Shown here: positions 1 through 4,870 of the stretch, in pieces
Layout: every line of letters starts with the position of its first letter
How positions within the stretch are numbered: the first letter of the stretch is position 1
Source of the DNA: an uncultured Agathobaculum sp.
Lineage (GTDB): Bacteria; Bacillota; Clostridia; Oscillospirales; Butyricicoccaceae
Assembly (NCBI GenBank): GCA_944376955.1
Contig: CALWEB010000202.1
Span: 1-5,493 of the forward strand
DNA: 5,493 nucleotides
Direction: 5' to 3'
Notes under the pieces: generated by a model
What the model was told of the DNA's origin: nothing
Databases searched by the model: none
The model's input: the letters and a program-made list of their open reading frames with translations, nothing else
Program-made: the position numbers and the translations under genes

Positions 1-119
1 GCCTGGGCATTCTGCTGCTTTTTATCGCCGACGACGATTTTCATTCCATAACCTATCCGTCGGGCAATGGCCATACCGATCTGACCGGCACCGGTCAAAA
101 TCATCACTTCTTGATCCAT
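1..119 (-). CDS. SDR-family NAD(P)-dependent oxidoreductase, N-terminal part only
   Basis: This is the first 39 codons of a gene that continues past the left edge of the window. The visible protein starts MDQEVMILTGAGQIGMAIAR and continues into a strand ending in VVGDKK, which is a Rossmann fold. The glycine motif TGAGQIG at residues 9-15 is the dinucleotide-binding loop of short-chain dehydrogenases (TGxxxGxG type, here with a TGxGxxG spacing). The acidic residue at the end of strand two (D32) suggests a preference for NAD(H), although the following lysines leave NADP(H) possible. The ATG lies 3 nt after the flavodoxin stop, and a weak GGA-type ribosome binding site sits inside the end of that gene, so the two are surely co-transcribed and probably translationally coupled. 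The substrate cannot be deduced from this fragment. Family assignment is firm; function is not. Confidence 0.85.
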   Translation of the reverse strand, partial: MDQEVMILTGAGQIGMAIARRIGYGMKIVVGDKKQQNAQ

Positions 120-122
120 CTA

Positions 123-647
123 TCAAATTCCATCCTTTCCATTGCTTTTGAGCCATTGAACAACTGCTTTACCGCTTTGGTCAGCAAAGGAGCCGTGGAT
201 CGCCAAGCCTTTCTTGACGTCAGCTCCTTTGCAGGTGCGGGCAATATGCCGCTCGGTCCCACTCAGGCCGCTGCCCTCATGGGTACAGAATGGGTAGATG
301 GTTTTGCCCGTCCAGTCGAAAGCTTCCAACAAGGTGTAAACCGCCATCGGCAAATCGCCCCAGTAGTTGGGGTAGTCCAGATAAATTTCATCATAGTCAT
401 CCAAGCTATCCGGAAGTGCCACCAACTCCGGCCGGGCCTTTGCCTGCTGATCTGCCTTCGCCTGTCGAATGCAGGTCTGATAGTCGGCGGCATAGGGCAC
501 CTTCTGCTGGATTTTAAACCGTTCCGCCCCCGTTGCTTCCGCGATCATACATGCCACCTTTTCTGTGTTACCCACTGTAACGTTGCGGTATTGGCCACCA
601 AAATAATTCTCATCAGCTCGTGAGTAAAACACAACCAGTTTTGCCAT
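123..647 (-). CDS. Flavodoxin family protein (Flavodoxin_4 type)
   Basis: A 174-residue FMN-binding flavodoxin-like protein, cytosolic, probably an electron carrier or a small NAD(P)H-linked quinone/FMN reductase. The N-terminal strand KLVVFYSRADENY (3-15) is followed by VGNTEKVA (25-32), together forming the FMN phosphate loop. DYPNYWGDLPMAV (91-103) and THEGSGLSGT (122-131) are the two further FMN-contacting loops, with aromatic residues (Y95, W96) placed to stack on the isoalloxazine ring. The length is normal for the family. The start is secured by AAGGAGA six bases or so upstream of the ATG. It is the first intact gene of a minus-strand operon: the remnant reductase at 660-826 ends exactly in its ribosome binding site, and the SDR gene begins 3 nt after its stop. 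The redox partner is unknown; pairing with an SDR suggests a reductive pathway (inference). Confidence 0.9.
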   Translation of the reverse strand: MAKLVVFYSRADENYFGGQYRNVTVGNTEKVACMIAEATGAERFKIQQKVPYAADYQTCIRQAKADQQAKARPELVALPDSLDDYDEIYLDYPNYWGDLPMAVYTLLEAFDWTGKTIYPFCTHEGSGLSGTERHIARTCKGADVKKGLAIHGSFADQSGKAVVQWLKSNGKDGI

Positions 648-659
648 TGGAATGTCTCC

Positions 660-826
660 TTAATTTTCGAATTCTTTTGCTACATCCGCCAGCAGTTTGC
701 GAACCGGATGGTGCTGTGGATCGGTTTATTCATGCCCCATCTCCGCCGCGCCTTGGCAAACTGGCCGCAGAGCACATCGGAGCTACCGCCCTTCCGGGGA
801 CTGGCACTGATGATCAAGATTTTCAT
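660..826 (-). pseudogene. Remnant of an NADPH-dependent FMN reductase / flavodoxin-fold oxidoreductase
   Basis: A broken gene with both ends preserved and the middle missing. It keeps a good ribosome binding site (GGAGGG, about 7 nt before the ATG at 826) and the typical N-terminus MKILIISASPRKGGSSDVLC, which is the FMN phosphate-binding SASPRKGGSSD motif. At about residue 26 the frame slips: restoring one G after FAK gives FAKGAAEMGHE, the expected continuation of helix one, and then an in-frame TAA. The same restored frame resumes as HHPVRKLLADVAKEFEN and stops at 660-662, which looks like an authentic C-terminus. Family members are usually about 180 residues, so well over 100 codons have been deleted. 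The stop overlaps the ribosome binding site of the flavodoxin gene, so the remnant may persist as a leader that carries the promoter for the operon. As read without correction, a short 48-codon frame runs from 826 to about 680. Confidence 0.75.
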
Positions 827-856
827 AACAGGCCCTCCGTTGAACGGCCTACTATC

Positions 857-885
857 ATTATAAAAATCCCTCATTGCACAATCAA
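857..885 (-). promoter_or_regulatory. Sigma-A promoter of the flavodoxin/SDR operon
   Basis: On the minus strand TTGATT (885-880) and a perfect TATAAT (862-857) are separated by exactly 17 nt. Transcription would start near 850, about 25 nt before the remnant reductase ATG, and continue into the flavodoxin and SDR genes. The position just downstream of the LysR terminator makes this the natural promoter of the redox operon. Confidence 0.75.
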
Positions 886-910
886 TTTGAGTTTTTGCAC
901 CGTTTGATAA

Positions 911-930
911 GTTTATCGTATACGAAAAAC
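911..930. promoter_or_regulatory. 20-bp imperfect palindrome, candidate operator
   Basis: The sequence has a perfect 10-bp core TCGTATACGA (916-925) flanked by one mismatch and four more matching pairs (GTTT/AAAC). It lies about 25-45 bp upstream of the -35 box at 885, centred near -70 relative to the predicted start site. This is where LysR-type regulators commonly have their recognition site. The LysR gene next door is the obvious candidate protein. The right arm overlaps the U-tract of the LysR terminator, so part of the symmetry may come from that. Binding is inferred, not shown. Confidence 0.4.
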
Positions 931-953
931 TGCCCTCGCTGAACGAGAGCAGT
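924..953 (-). terminator. Intrinsic terminator after the LysR gene
   Basis: On the minus strand a 10-bp stem (ACTGCTCTCG with CGAGGGCAGT, one G-U pair) closes a five-base loop and is followed directly by TTTTTC. It lies about 17 nt past the LysR stop codon and separates that transcript from the redox operon. Confidence 0.85.
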
Positions 954-969
954 CAAAACATCCGGTTGC

Positions 970-1851
970 CTATTCAAATTTACGTTGCAATATGTCGGCA
1001 AATTCCTCCACATAATAGCCGGAGTTGTCTTTTTTCCAGAACAGACAATAGTTGCGGGTGATCTGTTCCTCTCCGCAGAAAAGAGGAACGCGACGGATGG
1101 AAACGCCAAAGGGCATGGACTGACTGCTGCCCTCCATCGGCAAGAAGCCTTGTCCGCTGATGACCATCATACGGGCCTCCTCCAGATTTTCCGCATAGAG
1201 GATTTCGCCCTGTATGCCGATGATTGTCTGGTAAAACTCCTTCTCAATGGCCTGCTGTTCTTTGGAAGCCACCAGAATACAGGGAATATTTTTCAATTCC
1301 TGAACCGTGACCGAAGAAAGCGAGGCCACGGGGTTTCGGGCCGCCAACGCAATATACATCCTGCTGGTAGCCAGAATCAGGTTGATGTATTCATCAGAAA
1401 AGGCTCTCCGCTGATCATTCAGCACCAGATCTACACTACCGGTGCGCAGCAAAGTGAATAATTCTTCATGGTTACCGTACAAAAGCTGGACGGAAATGCC
1501 GGGGTATTTTGCGGAAAACTCCTCCAGTGCCTGATGAACTTCCGGGCTACTGTAACTGCGCAGGAAACCGATCTTTAAAACCGCTGCATCACCACGGGCG
1601 ATCTTGGCTGCCTCTCTGCATATTTGCTCGTAATCAGCGATCAGTAGCAGGCTTTTTCTGTAAAAGTGCTCCCCCGCGAGGGTCAGCACAAACTTCCGAT
1701 TGTGCCGCTCTAACAGGGGAAACCCCAATTCCGCTTCCAGTGCCTTGATCTGCTGCGATATCGCCGACTGCGATATGTGGCATTCTTCCGCTGCCTCCGA
1801 AAAGCTTTTGTTGCGTACAACAGCTTGAAAATATTTAATCTGCCGCAGCAA
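970..1851 (-). CDS. LysR-type transcriptional regulator
   Basis: A 293-residue cytosolic DNA-binding regulator of normal family length. The N-terminal winged helix-turn-helix is textbook: LRQIKYFQAVVRNKSFSEAA (2-21), then the recognition helix around ISQSAISQQIKALE (26-39) and LGFPLLERHNRKFVLTLAGE (42-61). A linker helix follows, and the effector-binding domain starts near VLKIGFLRSY (91-100). The start is a TTG at 1851, chosen because it sits 5 nt after a strong GGAGGTG and gives exactly the family N-terminus; no ATG lies near. Downstream are a terminator and the flavodoxin/SDR operon with a palindrome at its promoter, so that operon is its most likely target. It could also act on the upstream dehydrogenase/transporter pair. 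The inducer cannot be read from sequence. Confidence 0.92.
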   Translation of the reverse strand: MLRQIKYFQAVVRNKSFSEAAEECHISQSAISQQIKALEAELGFPLLERHNRKFVLTLAGEHFYRKSLLLIADYEQICREAAKIARGDAAVLKIGFLRSYSSPEVHQALEEFSAKYPGISVQLLYGNHEELFTLLRTGSVDLVLNDQRRAFSDEYINLILATSRMYIALAARNPVASLSSVTVQELKNIPCILVASKEQQAIEKEFYQTIIGIQGEILYAENLEEARMMVISGQGFLPMEGSSQSMPFGVSIRRVPLFCGEEQITRNYCLFWKKDNSGYYVEEFADILQRKFE

Positions 1852-1878
1852 AGCCCCACCTCCCCTGAAAATGCGTTT

Positions 1879-1908
1879 TTATCATTGTTTCAAAACTGGT
1901 GTGGTCAT
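1879..1908 (-). promoter_or_regulatory. Weak possible promoter for the LysR gene
   Basis: In the 94-nt gap between the YkvI-family gene and the LysR gene, the best minus-strand candidate is ATGACC (1908-1903), an 18-nt spacer and TGATAA (1884-1879). Both boxes are poor matches. No convincing terminator is visible in the gap, so the regulator may instead, or also, be transcribed by read-through from the upstream operon. Confidence 0.25.
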
Positions 1909-1945
1909 GATGTAGTAAACGCCTGTTCCCGTCGCTTTATCCATT

Positions 1946-3079
1946 TTATTTTGTATCAAACCTCGTCACAACCATATGGATAAGATACGGAACCAAAATA
2001 ACCGGGATAACCAGATAGGCGATTCCACTATATGCTTTCTGAACCAGGGTCAGCAGGCCAAACTGAGCGATTCCAAAATCAATCACGCAGCACACCATCG
2101 CCGCAGCGATCTCCTTTTTTGTGGTATGAAATCCTCTGTCCTCGCCATGGGTCGCATCCGCTTGCGTCTCCCCACAGATCCGCTTTACCATCGCTGCCAC
2201 CATATTCACCGCCGTGGATACCGCTCCCAGAATGATCAGGATGGAAATGAGCGGCATCATATAGGATGCACCGACTCCGCTTTGTACCATAAACAGCGTC
2301 GGCACACTTTGACCGGCCGCATCGGGATTGGTATAGACCGTCATCAGCCCCAGTACAACCATCACCATGATCAGAGAGTTGACCACAAATCCCATCCCCA
2401 TGCTTTTCACTGCATCGCCCGGGTTGGCAAACGATTTTGCATGTTGCACAAACACCGCAATGTTAGAGAGCTGGAATGTTCCGTACAGAAAAGCCGAAAA
2501 CAGGGCATCTCCCAATGAAAACTGCGCCATATTCATGCTTTGCACGGCATCCGTAATCGCAGAAAAGTTGGAAATAATATTCGGGAGATACACCACAATC
2601 AGCCCGGCAATGATGCAAACGGATAATACCGAAGCCACTTTCCGCACCAGATCTGTTCCAAAAATCGCCACAACAAAAATGAAAATTCCGATCAGGAACG
2701 TACATAACAGATATGGGATTCCCGTCAGCGCACTTAACGTGGCGCCTCCTGTGGCAAAGGCAACGGCCGGAGCCACACACATGACACAGAGATACAGCAC
2801 CTCGAACAGATTGGAAAACACCGGTGCAAACCTGCCGTAAAATGCATTATTGTACGACCGATAATCATAAACCTCATGCTTTCTGGCAAACAGGAGGCCG
2901 TAAGCGAAAAACACCATATTGTACAGCATTGCAAGCACCGGCATGATCAGGCACCAAGCGCCATACCTCACAAAATAACTGTAAATCTGCGCTCCGGAGG
3001 CAAAACCTCCCCCAAAATGGGTTGTAAACCATACAAAAGATACACCTAGGATTGCAGCACTTGCCTTAGTTTTCTTCAT
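1946..3079 (-). CDS. YkvI-family integral membrane protein, probable transporter
   Basis: A 377-residue polytopic membrane protein of the YkvI family (COG3949-type), distantly related to LeuT-fold/APC amino-acid transporters. About ten hydrophobic helices can be counted, roughly at 8-20, 41-65, 88-112, 120-141, 147-169, 190-212, 230-250, 268-298, 325-345 and 350-372. The hallmark is GGGFASG (23-29) in the first helix, equivalent to the glycine-rich unwound segment where LeuT-fold carriers bind substrate and ions. A short charged loop (299-323) precedes the last two helices. The ATG lies inside the end of the dehydrogenase gene (14-nt overlap) with only a weak purine-rich AAGAAGA upstream, so it is probably translated by coupling. 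Both genes sit behind the T-box leader, which suggests import or export of an amino-acid-related compound handled by the dehydrogenase. Substrates of this family are largely uncharacterised; the assignment as a transporter is inference from fold and context. Confidence 0.85.
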   Translation of the reverse strand: MKKTKASAAILGVSFVWFTTHFGGGFASGAQIYSYFVRYGAWCLIMPVLAMLYNMVFFAYGLLFARKHEVYDYRSYNNAFYGRFAPVFSNLFEVLYLCVMCVAPAVAFATGGATLSALTGIPYLLCTFLIGIFIFVVAIFGTDLVRKVASVLSVCIIAGLIVVYLPNIISNFSAITDAVQSMNMAQFSLGDALFSAFLYGTFQLSNIAVFVQHAKSFANPGDAVKSMGMGFVVNSLIMVMVVLGLMTVYTNPDAAGQSVPTLFMVQSGVGASYMMPLISILIILGAVSTAVNMVAAMVKRICGETQADATHGEDRGFHTTKKEIAAAMVCCVIDFGIAQFGLLTLVQKAYSGIAYLVIPVILVPYLIHMVVTRFDTK

Positions 3080-4178
3080 GGTCTTCTTTTCTCACTCTTT
3101 CTTTTAACCGATGCATGGCTTCTTCCAGCTTTTCTTTTGTAACACGATATGGATAATGAGCGATATCCGACATCTCCGGAATCCGTTCCATACATTCCTG
3201 CCACTGGCTTTCTGTGATTTCGATTTCTTCCAGCGAAACCGGAAGCCCTATCGATCGGTTCAACTCGTAAATCTTTTCAAATTCCTCGTACTGATGATCC
3301 ACAAGCAGCGCAAGCAGCACGCCAAACCCAACCACCTCGCCGTGCAGGTGTCTTTCCTCAATGACCGGGTAAGACGTCATGGCATAGAATACCGCATGTG
3401 CCAGACCGCTGTTGTAATCAGGCGTATAATCCTTGGTCAGGAAAATCGAGGCAATCCCCGTCGTTACCACGATCGCCAGAACCACCTGTTCTACATCGTA
3501 GGTGCAGAGTCCTTTTTGATGATCCTCCAATGCCTGTCTGCCGTAATCAATCAACGGATTCCGGCACATCACGCTGACCGCCACGCCAAGAGCCGTAAAA
3601 TGCTCCAACCGTTCCTCCCGCGAGGAAATCATCGCTTCATAATATTTCGCATAGGTATCGCCGATCCCTGCCCACATATACTGGCTGGGAGCCTTTGCGA
3701 TAATCTCCGTATCAATAAACGAGTGCATGACCGGACGGACGAAAAAATGAGGTTTCAAAAAGGTGCCGTCTTCGTCATACATAATGGAAACCGATGTGCA
3801 GGCCGAACAGTTGGATGCAATCGTCGGAAATGCAAAAACCGGTTTGTCATCTGGAATACACAGGCACTTGACCGTGTCCAGTGCTTTTCCGCCTCCCACG
3901 CCGAACACCATATCCGCTTCCTGATATAACGGCATCTGCCGGAGTTTCTCCACTGTGGCATAGGTACAATTTTCTCCGTAAACCTCTTTCCCGATGATTT
4001 TCAGGTTGGTCTGCTTGACATATTTCTCAATCTTATCAAAAGCGGCTGCCAGCGCCTTCTTTCCCCCAATGACAAGAACCTTTTTTCCATACGACTCACA
4101 TACCGGCCCGATTTTATCGTAAATCCGATCCCCAATAGAATAATTGGGAAGATGCACTTCATAATTTTCCAGTTTCAT
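3066..4178 (-). CDS. Iron-type alcohol dehydrogenase of the GldA/HcxA (YbdH) group, likely 2-hydroxyacid dehydrogenase
   Basis: A 370-residue cytosolic NAD(P)-dependent dehydrogenase of the group III metal-dependent family. The nucleotide-binding motif GVGGGKALDTVK is at 93-104. The three metal ligands are visible as D174 (GIGDTYAKYYEA), H261 (SGLAHAVFYA) and H279 (HLHGEVVGFG). In true glycerol dehydrogenases the pocket segment after PTIAS carries a TD pair whose Asp contacts glycerol; here residues 123-126 read NCSA. As I recall, this resembles E. coli HcxA (YbdH), a 2-oxoacid/2-hydroxyacid oxidoreductase, and the C-terminal IAHYPYRVT (339-347) also fits that group. Hence a 2-hydroxycarboxylate substrate is more likely than glycerol. 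The start is supported by AAGGAGAG ahead of the ATG. It is the first gene after the T-box terminator (27 nt) and overlaps the membrane protein gene. Family assignment is firm; substrate is inferred. Confidence 0.9.
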   Translation of the reverse strand: MKLENYEVHLPNYSIGDRIYDKIGPVCESYGKKVLVIGGKKALAAAFDKIEKYVKQTNLKIIGKEVYGENCTYATVEKLRQMPLYQEADMVFGVGGGKALDTVKCLCIPDDKPVFAFPTIASNCSACTSVSIMYDEDGTFLKPHFFVRPVMHSFIDTEIIAKAPSQYMWAGIGDTYAKYYEAMISSREERLEHFTALGVAVSVMCRNPLIDYGRQALEDHQKGLCTYDVEQVVLAIVVTTGIASIFLTKDYTPDYNSGLAHAVFYAMTSYPVIEERHLHGEVVGFGVLLALLVDHQYEEFEKIYELNRSIGLPVSLEEIEITESQWQECMERIPEMSDIAHYPYRVTKEKLEEAMHRLKERVRKEDHEEN

Positions 4179-4205
4179 TTGTTATCTCTCCTTTTGTCTA
4201 ACAAT

Positions 4206-4253
4206 AAAAAAAGCCCCTGTCCCTGCAAACACACATCTTTACAGGGACAAGAG
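4206..4253 (-). terminator. T-box intrinsic terminator
   Basis: On the minus strand CTCTTGTCCCTG (from 4253) pairs with CAGGGACAGGGG (ending 4214) over 12 bp including two G-U pairs. The stem can extend by four weak pairs (TAAA/TTTG) around an 8-nt loop. A run of seven T follows (4212-4206). Its 5' arm contains the CCC needed by the competing antiterminator, the normal T-box arrangement. It ends 27 nt before the dehydrogenase ATG. Confidence 0.93.
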
Positions 4254-4285
4254 TTTTGATATATCATACTCCTGCGGTACCACCC
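4244..4285 (-). promoter_or_regulatory. T-box sequence and antiterminator
   Basis: GGGTGGTACCGC at 4285-4274 is the conserved T-box. Its GGG can pair with CCC at 4246-4244 and GAGT can pair with ACTC nearer the loop, forming the antiterminator that excludes the terminator stem. The tRNA-acceptor site is TGGT (4282-4279), which pairs perfectly with an ACCA 3' end, or with GCCA through one wobble pair. Confidence 0.88.
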
Positions 4286-4396
4286 GGCTTGATACAGGCA
4301 ACTGTATCCTCTCATGCATACCAACATATGCTTCCTTTGGTAACGGAGTTTGATCTCCGGCTTGCCTACTCCATCTTTCAGCTCGCCCTCAAAAGT

Positions 4397-4399
4397 CCA
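4397..4399 (-). promoter_or_regulatory. T-box specifier codon, read as UGG (Trp)
   Basis: The 3' side of the specifier loop reads GAA-TGG-A-CTTTTGAG. Compared with the B. subtilis glyQS leader as I remember it (GAAA-GGC-A, then 8 nt ending in GAG), the triplet followed by the conserved A and the same 8-nt spacing is TGG. Shifted readings (ATG, GGA, GAC) break this spacing or the following purine. Trp is therefore the best call, but an alignment would settle it. Confidence 0.72.
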
Positions 4400-4493
4400 T
4401 TCGCTCCAGCTCCGTCATGCCGCGTTCTCACCATCCGCAGCTCTCTGGGATGCATCACTGAAGTTACTTACACTCTCTCATCGGTTTGCTATC

Positions 4494-4522
4494 ACTTTAC
4501 CACTCAGAAGCATTTTTGTCAA
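4494..4522 (-). promoter_or_regulatory. Sigma-A promoter of the T-box operon
   Basis: A perfect TTGACA (4522-4517), a 17-nt spacer and TAAAGT (4499-4494) on the minus strand put the transcript start near 4487. This is just ahead of the 5' side of T-box stem I, where the leader should begin. Confidence 0.8.
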
Positions 4523-4693
4523 TTCTTTTATTTTCTCTTTTCTTAGCAAAATACCGCTGTCTATTAAGGCTTACCATCGTATAGGCCTTTCCGTAGCACG
4601 TCTATTTCTCTCCAAAAGCGTCATAGTGCACACGCAAAAATAATATTCTGTGACCGCACTCTATGGATTTTTCCCCACTTTTCTTTCCGTCTG
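4523..4693. other. Divergent intergenic spacer with no gene recognised
   Basis: This AT-rich stretch lies between the two divergent promoters. I see only minor items: a weak AAGGC/GCCTT inverted repeat (about 4566-4590) and a GTGCAC palindrome near 4627. On the minus strand there are short purine-rich frames without a credible product. No tRNA, terminator or repeat is evident. Confidence 0.5.
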
Positions 4694-4702
4694 TGATACA
4701 AT
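4694..4702 (+). promoter_or_regulatory. Extended -10 promoter of the AIM24-family gene
   Basis: TGATACAAT is an extended -10 element (TG, one base, TACAAT). No good -35 box lies at 17 nt, as is common for extended -10 promoters. Transcription would begin near 4709, giving a leader of about 160 nt that contains the structured element at 4754-4822. Confidence 0.55.
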
Positions 4703-4753
4703 AGAACACGATAAGCCGCGGTATATCGCAGGAAATTTTCAACCGACGGAGGG

Positions 4754-4822
4754 GGACAGCCACCTGCACTAAAATAGTGCTGCGGCCGATGCGTTATATG
4801 GGATTGGCGGCCTAAGCTGTCC
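4754..4822 (+). ncRNA. Structured 5' leader element of unknown class (candidate cis-regulatory RNA)
   Basis: A closing stem GGACAGC (4754-4760) with GCTGTCC (4816-4822), perfect over 7 bp, encloses two hairpins. The first is GCACTA-AAA-TAGTGC (4766-4780), perfect over 6 bp. The second is GCCGAT (4785-4790) with ATTGGC (4803-4808), one G-U pair, around a 12-nt loop. The second hairpin has a competing pairing, GGCC (4784-4787) with GGCC (4809-4812). The result is a compact three-way junction, as in many small riboswitches. There is no U-tract, so any control would be on translation: TCCTA (4824-4828) can pair with TAGGA (4853-4857) beside the ribosome binding site. I compared it from memory with common riboswitch classes (TPP, c-di-GMP, NiCo, THF, fluoride, yybP and others) and found no match. 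Confidence 0.5.
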
Positions 4823-4870
4823 ATCCTATTAACAAGACATAAATCGCAAACGTAGGAAAGGAGACACACT

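Larger units (their letters stand above)
4206..4487 (-). promoter_or_regulatory. T-box riboswitch leader of the dehydrogenase/YkvI operon
   Basis: A complete tRNA-sensing leader of about 280 nt. Stem I contains the AGTA loop-E motif (4468-4465). The helix CTTCAG (4463-4458) with CTGGAG (4409-4404) borders the specifier loop. The distal part carries AGAGAGC and a GCTGCG (4441-4436)/CGCGGC (4424-4419) hairpin. The 3' side of the specifier loop reads GAATGGACTTTTGAG. Further hairpins follow: CGGAG/CTCCG near 4360-4344 and a perfect 7-bp GATACAG/CTGTATC at 4308-4291. The conserved T-box GGGTGGTACCGC is at 4285-4274, with the competing terminator downstream. In this RNA class, uncharged cognate tRNA pairs with the specifier and with UGGN in the antiterminator bulge, allowing read-through. 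The leader therefore makes the downstream pair respond to shortage of one amino acid, probably tryptophan. Confidence 0.93.

Noticed and set aside
111..623. 170-codon plus-strand frame opposite the flavodoxin gene
   Set aside because: It is antisense to a clear flavodoxin with FMN-binding motifs and a good ribosome binding site.
3111..3929. 272-codon plus-strand open frame opposite the dehydrogenase gene
   Set aside because: It is fully antisense to a gene with clear family motifs, has a Cys/Arg/His-rich composition without domains, and no ribosome binding site.
4525..4620. Possible remnant of a minus-strand coding gene (a GTG start after GGAGAG, then Lys/Arg-rich frames)
   Set aside because: Only 11 codons precede the stop. 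Reading further needs a frameshift, and the purine-rich bases overlap the T-box promoter. There is no recognisable protein.
4256..4643. Two overlapping plus-strand frames of about 96 codons
   Set aside because: They run antisense through the T-box leader, whose RNA motifs explain the sequence.
4754..4822. NiCo (czcD) riboswitch as identity of the structured leader
   Set aside because: The general multi-stem look is similar, but the conserved NiCo junction sequences as I remember them are absent and the downstream gene is not a metal exporter.
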